From contig JASCIV010000166.1 of NCBI GenBank assembly GCA_030374735.1, positions 1 through 35,662 on the forward strand: a DNA stretch of 35,662 nucleotides, in the 5' to 3' direction. Positions 18,385-27,651 of this stretch are shown one piece after another. Each line of letters opens with the position of its first letter. The first letter of the stretch is position 1. Below the pieces are notes generated by a model that was not told where the DNA came from, searched no databases, and saw nothing but the letters and a program-made list of their open reading frames with translations. Both the position numbers and the translations under genes were made by a program. Origin of the DNA: Gracilaria caudata (taxonomy: Eukaryota > Rhodophyta > Florideophyceae > Gracilariales > Gracilariaceae).

Positions 18385-20010
18385 CTAAATTGAACTCATT
18401 TGATCAACGTCTGCGTCGCGGTGCAATCGAGTGTTTGACAGCTGTTCGACTCTTCGACTAAGCTGTTTCAACACGGTCGGAAATGGACAATCACCAAAAA
18501 CCTCTCTTGCAAATCCAGCAATTAGCAAGAACTGGGCCTGTTCCAAGGAAAGTCCTCTACTTTGACAATAAAAAAGCTCATCGTCCTCCAAGTCTGCCAC
18601 AGTCGCACCATGAGTGCATTTCACGTCATCGGTTGCGATTTCAAGAACCGGCATGGCATCTATTCCCGCACTTTTTGATAGCAATAACGATCTACAAAGC
18701 TGTTCTGAATCTGTTTGGTCACCGTTCTTTGTGACAATTATCTTCCCATTAAAAATAGCACGCGATCGATCTGTGGCAACGTTCTTTTGCAGTTGATTTG
18801 AAGTACTCATTTTAGCATCATGGCATATTCTAGAATGCAAGTCCATCACTTGTTCCTCAGTTGATACTATAGCACCATGGCAAAGCCCATTCGCTTCGGG
18901 TTCTTTCAAATCAATACCGATAGTGAATCTTCCCAACGCACCACCAATTCCGATATGGCGTACTTCATAAGAAGCACTTCTAAAAACGCTAGCATGAACG
19001 TTTGAAATCAGCTGCGCAGAAGAACCCAAGTCATTGACGAGATAATGAGAAACAGACGAATTAGCACCGACATGAAATGCACTTCCGGGTAATGCCAGAC
19101 CATAAGAATCAGTCAAAGCGCCGTGTGATTCTAACAAAACCAGCTTGGAACGTTCTTCTGAAATAACAGCTAACCGCGGAGCACAGACCGTTGATAACCC
19201 TTCCTGTGGACCACCTGAATAAAGATTAAGAACGGCTACAGGTCGAGAAACAGAGAAGCTCGCGGGAACGTGTAAAACCACAGCATCATTACATAAAGAA
19301 TTTCCAATACTTGGAAATAGACCACCTTCTTCCGGACCCAGTTCCGCGTCCATTAGCATTTTGGTGACCCGAGAGATATCTCCTTTGTAATCGGCAATAG
19401 AACCATAGTATCCACCTTCTGCGAACCATTCTTTGCCGGAATCATCGTTAAGAAGAGATAAACGTTGATTATAAATACCGTCGATGAAGACGAGCACAAT
19501 GCCAGCTGTATCCGGTACGTAATGCCTGATGTCAGAAACTCCAAATTCCGCATGCTGAGTTGTAGTGAAAGGAACATAACGTGACGCATATACAGATGTA
19601 AGGTCTGTAAATCTCCATGATTCCATCTTTCTACCCGGAATAACTGAATCATTGACGTATTTCTCAGCTTCCTCTCGCAGCATGCTTAACGGATGATCGT
19701 CAGAGAGTGAAACTCTAGATGACAAAATGCTTTGTAACCACGTAGACTCCTGTTCTGGATCTGTTCTATCCGCTTGCGTGAGGGCGGTTTGTGTTCCCAC
19801 CTTCGGATCCATGGGATCAGATGGAACTGTCGGCTGCGGAAGCGGGCATTCTGTATCTGGTGGGAAGGTATTCATAAACACTCTTGACGCAACACATACT
19901 TGTGGCGCTTTGGGAATGATACCAGGTTGTGTGGACCGACGAAATGTTGAGATTGATGGCAGCAAAGGTGTGAGAAAAGCAGTTCGAACTCGGACAGGGT
20001 GGGTCTTCAT
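18385..20010 (-). CDS. sufD: Plastid Fe-S cluster assembly protein SufD
   Basis: 541 residues. Residues 1 to about 95 form a plastid transit peptide and linker ('MKTHPVRVRTAFLTPLLPS', basic, with Phe 12). The mature protein opens with the SufD N-terminal helices ('REEAEKYVNDSVIPGRKMESWRFTDLT'; the P-x-R-K-x-E-x-W-R-x-T motif is typical). It continues into the beta-helix core: 'LVLLESHGAL', 'LYSGGPQEG', 'HSRICHDAKMSTSNQLQKNV', 'SRAIFNGKIIV', 'QTDSEQLCRSLLLS'. The conserved SufB/SufD end is present: 'DDVKCTHGATVADLEDDELFY' and 'QSRGLSLEQAQFLLIAGFA', with the functional His of C-T-H-G-A-T. SufD forms the SufBC2D scaffold in the stroma. In red algae SufB and SufC are usually plastid genes, so this nuclear copy fits. 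Head-to-head with TOP6A. Confidence 0.95.
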   Translation of the reverse strand: MKTHPVRVRTAFLTPLLPSISTFRRSTQPGIIPKAPQVCVASRVFMNTFPPDTECPLPQPTVPSDPMDPKVGTQTALTQADRTDPEQESTWLQSILSSRVSLSDDHPLSMLREEAEKYVNDSVIPGRKMESWRFTDLTSVYASRYVPFTTTQHAEFGVSDIRHYVPDTAGIVLVFIDGIYNQRLSLLNDDSGKEWFAEGGYYGSIADYKGDISRVTKMLMDAELGPEEGGLFPSIGNSLCNDAVVLHVPASFSVSRPVAVLNLYSGGPQEGLSTVCAPRLAVISEERSKLVLLESHGALTDSYGLALPGSAFHVGANSSVSHYLVNDLGSSAQLISNVHASVFRSASYEVRHIGIGGALGRFTIGIDLKEPEANGLCHGAIVSTEEQVMDLHSRICHDAKMSTSNQLQKNVATDRSRAIFNGKIIVTKNGDQTDSEQLCRSLLLSKSAGIDAMPVLEIATDDVKCTHGATVADLEDDELFYCQSRGLSLEQAQFLLIAGFAREVFGDCPFPTVLKQLSRRVEQLSNTRLHRDADVDQMSSI

Positions 20011-20437
20011 CGTGGGACGAGCGTTGAGTGAAAAATTTTCTACGGCCGAACAAGATGAACAGGAGAAGCGCCGCTTATGGCGTAGTGGCAGAGATCTGAA
20101 GGAGACGTCAGCGAGATTGGATTGCTGGTCGAGAACAGCCGGGAGGCACTGACCAGGTCGTCAAACGGCGTTTCCGAAACGGCGCTTCTGTAATGCATTG
20201 GAGTCCATCAGTACACGTAGTACTGACGGACCCCGTGCATTACAGAATCTTTTCCACGGGACAAGGGTAGTAGTACTACCGCAGTACCCAAGGGCTCCCT
20301 GGTAAACCGCGGGAAATTATGACCCAAACCTTCCGGATGCATGGGCATATGATGTGCTCACCCCACTAGATAATTCTCCTTCGCGGAATCTACGTTTGTT
20401 AGGTAGGAAGCACGCATGAACATCACTGCAGACAATC
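20011..20437. promoter_or_regulatory. Divergent promoter region, SufD / TOP6A
   Basis: 427 bp between divergent ATGs, unusually rich in inverted repeats: CGTTTCCGAAACG (20168-20180), the long hairpin at 20186-20247, and GTAGTACTAC within 20266-20280. The octamer AAACGGCG occurs twice (20163-20170, 20177-20184). Confidence 0.5.
20186..20247. repeat. Long hairpin, 28-bp near-perfect inverted repeat
   Basis: Left arm 20186-20214 and right arm 20220-20247 flank a 5-nt loop (ACGTA). The outer 12 bases (TTCTGTAATGCA / TGCATTACAGAA) and inner 7 pair perfectly. Between them are one G-U-type pair, two mismatches and one bulged base, giving about 25 Watson-Crick pairs. Could be a microRNA-type precursor, a relic of a foldback element, or a cruciform in the shared promoter. 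No target duplication was seen at its edges. Confidence 0.75.
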
Positions 20438-21703
20438 ATGTCACCCCCGAAACTAGGCTCCTCCAGGAGCAAGGCGGCCAGCGCCAGGAAATCCATTTCG
20501 AAGCGGAAGCCTTCCAATGTGCTTTCAATTGCGGAGGTGATGCGACCAGTCTTGCAGCTTCGGGATTCTATGCGACGGCAACAAAAATCGCGGGTGGCAT
20601 TATCGGACATCCACTTACCCGGTGTTTTGAAAGAAGTTCTTGAATTGGCAGCAGATAATGTACGTCGCCGAATAGAAAGTGCCCTGGCACACATCGCGAG
20701 GTCAATACTGGAAGGACATGGTTTTAACTATGTTGTGCCAACAAGATCGGCTAGTAACCAACTTTATGTTGCCGAGCTTGATCGAATCGTTCTGAAGGAC
20801 AAGACAACCGTACGATCATTTGCAAATACGTCAACAGTGAGGAAGACAGCAATTATAACGAGGATTATGAGACTTGTTTGGGAATTATGCCAAAAAGGAA
20901 TCCATACGACAAAACGTGATTTGTTTTACACTGATGTGAAGTTATTCAAAACTCAGAATGATAGTGATGACGTCCTAAATGATATAGCTTGTATGATTGG
21001 ATGTACGAGAACAAGTTTATCTGTCGTGGCTTCTGAAAAAGGCATTGTTATAGGACGTGTTCAATTTCGTGAAGCTGGAGATTTGATAGATTGCACTAGG
21101 ATGGGAGTCGGCGGAAAAGCAATTCCTCCATATATTGAAAGAATAACTGACATTCAAAGTGATGCTCAGTTCATTCTTCTCGTGGAAAAGGATGCGGCGT
21201 TTATGCGTTTGGCTGAAGATCGCTTTTACAACAAGTATGCGTGCATTATCATTACAGCCAAAGGGCAACCTGATGTTGCAACGCGTCTCTTCTTGAAGAA
21301 ACTCAAGGAAACCCTACAAGTTCCAATCTTGGGGTTGGTTGATTCCGACCCTTACGGGCTTAAGATTCTCTCTGTGTACATGTCGGGCTCGAAAAACATG
21401 AGTTATGATTCTGCAAATCTCACGACACCAGATATTAAATGGCTTGGTGTGAGACCAAGTGATCTGAATAAGTATGGCATTCCTGACCAATGTCGTCTGG
21501 CCATGACAGAACATGATATCAAAACCGGAAAAGAACTTCTAGAAGAAGACTTTATAAAGAAGAACGAGCAGTGGTACAAGGAACTTGAGTTAATGGTGAA
21601 GAAAAAGGAGAAAGCTGAAATTCAGGCTTTGTCCAATTTTGGGTTCCAGTATCTAACGGAGCAATACCTTCCCAGGAAGTTAGCGCAGGGTGATTGGATT
21701 TAA
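20438..21703 (+). CDS. TOP6A: DNA topoisomerase VI subunit A (SPO11-3/TOP6A type)
   Basis: 421 residues, uninterrupted. The N-terminal 60 residues are basic and variable. The winged-helix 5Y-CAP domain contains the catalytic tyrosine Tyr164 in 'KRDLFYTDVKLFKTQ'. The Toprim domain has 'FILLVEKDAAF' (Glu250) and 'LGLVDSDPYGLKIL' (Asp302, Asp304), the metal-binding residues. 'SKNMSYDSANLTTPDIKWLG' and 'CRLAMTEHDIKTGK' match Arabidopsis SPO11-3 (RHL2/BIN5) far better than meiotic SPO11-1/2. With TOP6B it forms the archaeal-type type IIB topoisomerase that plants use for decatenation during endoreduplication. No TOP6B gene is in the window. The ending 'YLPRKLAQGDWI' matches the family, so the protein is complete. 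Confidence 0.95.
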   Translation: MSPPKLGSSRSKAASARKSISKRKPSNVLSIAEVMRPVLQLRDSMRRQQKSRVALSDIHLPGVLKEVLELAADNVRRRIESALAHIARSILEGHGFNYVVPTRSASNQLYVAELDRIVLKDKTTVRSFANTSTVRKTAIITRIMRLVWELCQKGIHTTKRDLFYTDVKLFKTQNDSDDVLNDIACMIGCTRTSLSVVASEKGIVIGRVQFREAGDLIDCTRMGVGGKAIPPYIERITDIQSDAQFILLVEKDAAFMRLAEDRFYNKYACIIITAKGQPDVATRLFLKKLKETLQVPILGLVDSDPYGLKILSVYMSGSKNMSYDSANLTTPDIKWLGVRPSDLNKYGIPDQCRLAMTEHDIKTGKELLEEDFIKKNEQWYKELELMVKKKEKAEIQALSNFGFQYLTEQYLPRKLAQGDWI

Positions 21704-22194
21704 AACTTGCAAATGCTTGTGGCAGTGCCTTCGTACGATTTCCAACAAAAGAAATCATGTATACTACCCTTGTAACTACAGACACGCAACGTTCTATTCG
21801 TCAACCATAACTAAACCAAAAAAATGTTAAGCAGCAAAAATCGAGCGTCAAATGGGAACTCAAAAAGCTTCATCCAAGCGTCGCACAACCTGTTGTTCGC
21901 CAAAATGAGAATGGTAAGATAGCCCCTACGCAGTCGGCAAAGCTCTATGACATGCGAAAAGATGCTTCAACATTACCCTGAACGGAGACATAAATCATGA
22001 CCAAACAGCGCACATACCACGAGAATGATTTACGCCGAGTCCAGTCTTGTTATTGGCGCATTTTGTAACCACATGTCTCTAGAACAAAAAGGAAAACATA
22101 GCCCATGATCCCGAGCGTCGAACTACCCCCAAAATATGACGGTCGCAATCCTCGATATCATAAAGCACGAAGAACATGACTTGCACAAATGGTC
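21704..22194. other. Tail-to-tail intergenic, TOP6A / ELM2-SANT
   Basis: 491 bp of 3' flanks, AT-richer than the genes on either side. No gene, RNA or repeat recognised. Confidence 0.5.
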
Positions 22195-23426
22195 TTAATC
22201 GTCTCGGTTCCGCAGACGCGTGGGACGTTTCAAAGCTTCATCGCTTCTTCTCTTCAGTTCACGCTCAGCCCTTATTTGACGAACATTCAAGAACAACCTC
22301 TGCACGCGGTGCTCCAAAGGAAACCCATCACCAACTGATACCGCCCGACAACGAACAGCACCAGTCGCGCGCCTGATCGAGATTGGAAGGGTTTTAAGCA
22401 CAGTTAATCCATTGTCTTTGAAATGCTCTTCCCGAAGACGAGAACAACTTTGCATACGCAGTTGCTTATGTCTGGCATAGTACATCCATATCAGTTCAGC
22501 AGTAGAGCGATCTGGAAGTAAGAAGCGAGAAATGTGCTCGAAGTTCTTTCCACGTTCTTCAAGTGCTCGCACGAAGGAACAAAGCTCCTCGTAACCAAAT
22601 TCACGCTTCAGACCTGGAAAATACGTTCCTTCCGGTAAACGTTGCTTAATCCTCTGTACCGCCTGAATCTCGTTACCCTTACATGCAGTAAGTTGTTCCA
22701 AAGCAACTTCCATTTGAAATGGAGCAAGATCAAAGCCGCGATGTTGACGACACCTTGTATTCGCATGTGACAGAAAACGGTCGATAACAGAATCTCCTCC
22801 GCATGCACGCACGGAAAATACGAGTTTGGATGTAACGACAGCAGGGTTTTGTTTTCGCTGCTGTTCTGTGAGGGGTTTGTCGGGAACGTCGGCTTGACAA
22901 TCATCGCCGACATGAATTGTTGCACCTTCGCGTTCGCTCAGTTGAGGGGAGGAGGGTGGGGGAGTAGAAAGAGATTGTCGAGCTGTAGAGCGACGTTGCT
23001 TTCGACGGGGAGGCTGTTCTTCGTCATCTTCGTACAATTCGAAGTCGGGTGGGGGTCGATAGTCCGGCTGTTCTCGGATTCTTTTCCCGTTTTGCTTATC
23101 GACAGCAGCACTGTTAAAAATATTTGGAGATGTAAGTAGAGGAAAATAGCAACGCAAAACGGGAACTTTAGGGTAACGAGAAGGGTGAGATATACAGGGA
23201 CTTACAGCTTCGGTTTTAGAGAACGTGATTCGACGCGCCAGTCCTGGAGCGAGCGAAGCTTCTCACGCATAATATTTGCTCCTTGTATGGTGAAAGAGTT
23301 TGTAGCGACGAGATGAAGAAAAGCTTTCATGTCTTGCGAAGGAATGGAATCAAGGACAGTACGGGGAACATCGGGTCGCGGACGGAGACGAGCCCATGAA
23401 AGCTCATCCACCCTGCCACTGCTCAT
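22195..23426 (-). CDS. ELM2-SANT domain corepressor-like nuclear protein (two exons)
   Basis: Two coding exons on the minus strand, 23426-23206 and 23110-22195, joined across a 95-bp GT-AG intron, giving 378 residues. The splice joins in frame (codon CT|T, Leu). The ATG at 23426 starts 'MSSGRVDELSW'. The middle is acidic then basic ('YEDDEEQPPRRKQRR'), with a likely nuclear signal. 'TIHVGDDCQADVPD' matches the opening of the ELM2 domain (I-x-V-G-x-x-x-Q-A-x-x-P), and 'ALEQLTACKGNEIQAVQRI' its later helices. 'FGYEELCSFVRALEERGKNF' through 'AELIWMYYARHK' is a SANT domain. This pair is the hallmark of MTA, RCOR and MIER proteins, which tether and activate class I histone deacetylases. Which subgroup it belongs to is unclear, and a deacetylase partnership is inferred from the family. 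Confidence 0.82.
23111..23205 (-). other. Spliceosomal intron in the ELM2-SANT gene
   Basis: 95 bp: donor CT|GTAAGT at 23205, acceptor TTTTTAACAG| at 23111, with a possible branch site (CTTAC) upstream of the acceptor. Without removal the first exon ends at once (TAA spans the donor). It is the only intron I can place in the window. Confidence 0.85.
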
Positions 23427-23964
23427 GGTTCAAGTGTTACAACGGAGAGAAACACTTTGCGAAAAAAAAGGGAGAGCGAGGAAAAACATCTGCGACCGGC
23501 GCGCTTCCCGTGTACGAGGTGAAAGAAACCGAAGCCGCAGACGCGCTGAGCACAAGTCACGACGTCACTCCAAACTTGTGTTCTTGCAGAGACGAAGGCG
23601 CAAGGAAGCTGCACGGAACCAAGGGCAAACCGGGCGGATCAACGCAAAAACAATCATTTTCCGCTGCAGAACAAAACCACTCTCGATGGCACACGTGGCG
23701 CAGGGTTGCCATGACAACTCACGTTGCATGCGGCCTGCCCCGGAAAAGACCGCCCACATTTGGTGTCCTTCTTCTCCGCCTCTTCTCATCGCCGTGGCCT
23801 ATCTACGCTCATCCCTATATCAGCCCGCTCTCACCGCCATCGCTGAGTCTTTCCGGTCCTGCATGATCCCTTGTTCGAGCTGCGACCGTGCTGCAGTCGC
23901 CTCACTCCGCGCACCACCGTTTGACTCTTGACTTTGTCTCCTTGTGTCGCGTTGCCTGTTTATC
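23427..23964. promoter_or_regulatory. Divergent promoter region, ELM2-SANT / IRE1
   Basis: 538 bp between divergent ATGs. Open frames on both strands here (for example 23329-23931) have no family resemblance. A pyrimidine-rich stretch precedes the IRE1 start. No clear core element identified. Confidence 0.4.
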
Positions 23965-26900
23965 ATGCAATTCCGGCAAGTGCTACTTGTGCAGCTTCTT
24001 TTACTTGTTCTTGCTCTCTGTGTAGACACATTGCCAGATGCGTTTGTTCAAAGTGAGTCTACACCGTCGCCACAGCCTAATGCGAACTCCGCGGCTTTGC
24101 AAACTTCCGCGCGTACACCCTTGTTAATGGTTTCCACCGTTGATGGAACCGTGTCTTTCTTCGATGCGCGTACCGGTGATTCCGTCTTTACATACAATCA
24201 TAAGCTCCCTGCCATCACCAGTTGGACCACGCCGGGAATGCCAGAGTACATCCCGTCTTTTGAAGGTCATATCTATCGCGTTAATGAAACCACCGACGAG
24301 CTGGAAATCGTTGATAGCAAGTTCATTCATCGCGCTGCTGTAGCGGGTTTACTTCCGCCTCGTCGCGCCAGAGAAGAATCCGATGCTCTTATTCTTAAGT
24401 CGGAACAGACCTCTGCAGTGTACATTGATCTCCGCACAGGAAGAATTGTTCATCAACTTACATTTGAAAACAACGGCACTCCTGTATTACCCGCGCTTTC
24501 CGATAATATTATCATTGTTTCCAGCACCACTGTCGGCGTTAGAATCGTAGAATCTGCGACTGGTCGAGAACTTGCCAATGCCACGCTGGTCCATACGCAG
24601 CCATCTTTTCTAGATCATGGCCGCTGCCCGAATACCCCGCTACAACCGGATGCGTTTGTCGCGTCCGTTTCCGAAGCGCGAGGTCGCATAACTGTTCGTG
24701 ATATTCACACCGGAGATGTATTATGGACTCGAGCTATTTCCAATTCCATTGTTGAAATGCACGGTCTTGCCGGAGTTAGCATCTCAGGGAGCGGCGAACA
24801 CGAAGCTCTGGGCCAAGTCCAACAGCCAGGTGGTGCTCTTCCCGCTGGTCAAGATCAGGGTGCTGCGTCATCTATTCCAACAAATGTTCTCGTCGGAAAA
24901 TATGGCTCTCAAGAATACGCCATGCTTGCCACGCCGGGTGAAGATGATCAAGAAGAGAACGCCTCTACAGAGCAGAACAATCGTCGTCATGATAGTTTGC
25001 GAAAGTATACAATTCAGAACGTGAACGGTGACGAAGCGTTGTCGCGAACGTATCGAATTCTTGGCATAGATCATCTTCCTGTGCCGAACAATCGAACTCC
25101 ACCGAGTAAAGGGGGAGATGATGTAAAGGTTGTTCTCACGCCGCGTGATGCTGGTCTGGCTCTGCTTGCGTTACTAGTCGTGGGTTATGTCGGATATGTT
25201 GCAGGGAGCAGGCCTCGGCGTTTCTCGAAAAGAGAGAAGACCGCTAATAGCCGTCGAGTAGTTCGGCGCAGGCGCACAACGCTACCAGCGGACGCAGTCT
25301 TTGAGGAACATCATGAGAGTTCTGATGGTGAAGAGATGCCAATTGCAGAGGCAATGCTTTTAACGAAAACTGGGAATAGCGATGGCTCGCCTGGAGACTT
25401 CTCCAACAGAAAATCTGTGAGGAATGCTGATGGGTTTACAGAAGTGTCTAATGGGAGCACAAGCAGCGGTGCAGGATATGTTTCCAATCGTTCAGATACT
25501 GGATGGATGACGGTGGGGTCGCTCATGGTTTCGTCCAACGTTTTGGGATATGGTTCCCATGGGACGGTTGTGTACGAAGGCAAAATGAAGCCAGGAGATC
25601 GCAAAGTTGCCGTGAAACGACTCTTGCGTCAGTTCTTTGAGTCTGCGAGGAAAGAAATATCATTGCTTGTTGAGCTTGACGAAGCTTCTCCCCATGTGGT
25701 TCGGTACTTCGCAATGGAAGAAGATTCGGAGTTTATATACCTTGCACTTGAATTATGTGACGGCACGCTTGCCGAACGGGTGACAAATGCCGCACCTCCA
25801 GTTCCTCCTCCTATTTATTCGGGAGGACCGCCACCAAACTACACAAGTAGAGCATTACGACAGCTCTTGCAAGGTCTAGCGGATCTCCATAGAGTAGGAG
25901 TGGTGCACAGGGACGTCAAGCCCCAGAATGTGTTAATCAGTCGATGTTCAACAGGTGTTGGCGACGTTAAGCTTGCAGATGTGGGTTTGGCACTACGGTT
26001 GGCAGCAAATAGATCAAGCTATACGGCTGTCACAAACGCTGCCGGTGGAGTCGGTACCACGGGTTGGAGAGCACCTGAAGTCCTTGGCGGCGATCGTCAG
26101 ACCAAGGCTGTCGACATCTTCGCAGCTGGATGTGTCGTAAGCTTTGTTCTAACTGGTGGAAAGCATCCGTTTGGGAATCCTATATTTGGTCGCGACGGTA
26201 ACATAGCTGCCGGGAAGCCATCTCTTGAGTCATTGGAGGATCTGAGATTACCAGAAGCAACAGATATTGTGAAGCGGATGATTGATCCAGTTGCGACGAA
26301 CCGCCCGACTGCAGAAGAAGCGCTTAATCACCCATTCTTTTGGACAGATGCCACGAAGTTGTCATTCCTGGTGGATATTTCAGATAGACTCTACGACTTG
26401 CGCCACGATGCCGTGCGATACACAGAGAACTTAGACGGATACGTGTATGCCTTGGAACATTGCAGTGATTGGCGCGTGCATATGGACATGGATCTCTTGT
26501 TGGACCTGGGACGACAATACGAAACAACCGCATCAGCTTTGCTGCGTATTATCCGCAATAAGCGTAACCATTACTCTGAACTCTCACCAGCTTTGCAGAA
26601 GAAGCTTGGACCGCTTCCGGAAGATTCTAACTTCCCCTCGAATTCATTCGACAGAGAAAGACATGCTCAAGACGAATCCAGTTTACAGGAACGGAACTTC
26701 TTAACTTACTTCACCTCCCGAGTGCCGCACCTGTTGCTTTGCATTTATCGATATGCCCTTGAAAACCCCGTCCTGATAGACCAACCACATTTTTCGAGAT
26801 ACGGCCTCAAGGTACCGCCGTCTGCAAGAAAGAGACTGGAACTGCATCCCTTGGTGAAGAGGACACGGGATCAACCAGCTCCAGTGAACCCATCACAACA

Positions 26901-27486
26901 GGGAGGCGCTGATACCGGTGGTGAAGGTCTTCCAGAGAAGCCCAGTTTATGCGCTGAACCTACAGAAGAATGCGAAGATGACGAGGTGGTTGTAACAATA
27001 TCGACAAACAGAAGGACGTATCACAGGCATGAGCTTGTTGCACTGCAAGAAAACATCCAGGATATGCCTTCTGATGTGAAACAGCGTGCCATCGCGGCGG
27101 AAATATTTTGCACATTGTCTCAAGAACGAATACGGCGAAGACTGAGGAATCTTCCAATTCTAGAACCCATGACATCTGCCGAAGAGACCAATGCAGTTCC
27201 AGACGAAGCGACTCTCACAGGTGCTCCAGGTTTTCAGCGGCTTATGCCAAGACGGAGTAGTCAGTACGGAACATCTGCATTTGGATCTAGGGCTCCGATT
27301 TACTCCACTTCTCCCGGACGAGCTCATGGATTTGGAGCTGGTGCTGCAACTCATGGGACTCATCAACCAACTTACAATAACCAAAACCAGGGGCGAAGGA
27401 CAGGAGCCCGGAATGCAACCGTGTCTCAATTTTCGGGCGAAGAGCGAGTTGTAGATTTCAGTTCTCTCCGAAGGGTGAATCAATAA
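23965..27486 (+). CDS. IRE1: IRE1: ER-stress sensor kinase/endoribonuclease with long C-terminal extension
   Basis: 1173 residues from the ATG at 23965; the frame is open 7 codons further up but only from a GTG. A signal peptide (about 1-22, 'MQFRQVLLVQLLLLVLALC') leads to a lumenal sensor domain that opens 'LMVSTVDGTVSFFDARTGD', as in IRE1. One membrane helix lies at about 396-414. The kinase domain (about 520-795) has the P-loop 'GYGSHG', Lys551 in 'VAVKRL', 'HRDVKPQN' with Asp650, and 'LADVGLAL', so DFG reads DVG (Asp672 kept). The KEN ribonuclease domain (about 800-930) has 'GRQYETTASALLRIIRNK', with Tyr852, Asn865 and His869 matching the known RNase active site, and an insert of about 24 residues before 'FLTYFTSRVPHLL'. 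IRE1 usually ends soon after; here about 240 more residues follow, including 'YHRHELVAL' (Y-x4-L-hydrophobic) and a Gly/Arg-rich end. ER membrane; splices a bZIP mRNA in other organisms. Confidence 0.95.
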   Translation: MQFRQVLLVQLLLLVLALCVDTLPDAFVQSESTPSPQPNANSAALQTSARTPLLMVSTVDGTVSFFDARTGDSVFTYNHKLPAITSWTTPGMPEYIPSFEGHIYRVNETTDELEIVDSKFIHRAAVAGLLPPRRAREESDALILKSEQTSAVYIDLRTGRIVHQLTFENNGTPVLPALSDNIIIVSSTTVGVRIVESATGRELANATLVHTQPSFLDHGRCPNTPLQPDAFVASVSEARGRITVRDIHTGDVLWTRAISNSIVEMHGLAGVSISGSGEHEALGQVQQPGGALPAGQDQGAASSIPTNVLVGKYGSQEYAMLATPGEDDQEENASTEQNNRRHDSLRKYTIQNVNGDEALSRTYRILGIDHLPVPNNRTPPSKGGDDVKVVLTPRDAGLALLALLVVGYVGYVAGSRPRRFSKREKTANSRRVVRRRRTTLPADAVFEEHHESSDGEEMPIAEAMLLTKTGNSDGSPGDFSNRKSVRNADGFTEVSNGSTSSGAGYVSNRSDTGWMTVGSLMVSSNVLGYGSHGTVVYEGKMKPGDRKVAVKRLLRQFFESARKEISLLVELDEASPHVVRYFAMEEDSEFIYLALELCDGTLAERVTNAAPPVPPPIYSGGPPPNYTSRALRQLLQGLADLHRVGVVHRDVKPQNVLISRCSTGVGDVKLADVGLALRLAANRSSYTAVTNAAGGVGTTGWRAPEVLGGDRQTKAVDIFAAGCVVSFVLTGGKHPFGNPIFGRDGNIAAGKPSLESLEDLRLPEATDIVKRMIDPVATNRPTAEEALNHPFFWTDATKLSFLVDISDRLYDLRHDAVRYTENLDGYVYALEHCSDWRVHMDMDLLLDLGRQYETTASALLRIIRNKRNHYSELSPALQKKLGPLPEDSNFPSNSFDRERHAQDESSLQERNFLTYFTSRVPHLLLCIYRYALENPVLIDQPHFSRYGLKVPPSARKRLELHPLVKRTRDQPAPVNPSQQGGADTGGEGLPEKPSLCAEPTEECEDDEVVVTISTNRRTYHRHELVALQENIQDMPSDVKQRAIAAEIFCTLSQERIRRRLRNLPILEPMTSAEETNAVPDEATLTGAPGFQRLMPRRSSQYGTSAFGSRAPIYSTSPGRAHGFGAGAATHGTHQPTYNNQNQGRRTGARNATVSQFSGEERVVDFSSLRRVNQ

Positions 27487-27651
27487 GATCAACTGACCTC
27501 ACAAGTCGCTTATCCTTTTCACATGTAAATCACATAATGTTCATAATTGTAAACGGTTCCCTTCTAGATATATCGTCTTGCCTCACTACGTGTTTATGCA
27601 TGGATAATTGAAGTCACTTCGGAACTCAGAAGCCCAGCAGGCAGGCTAGTT

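Noticed and set aside
26600..26700. KEN-domain insert of IRE1 as an unspliced intron
   Set aside because: No GT donor at the left junction; the frame stays open through it.
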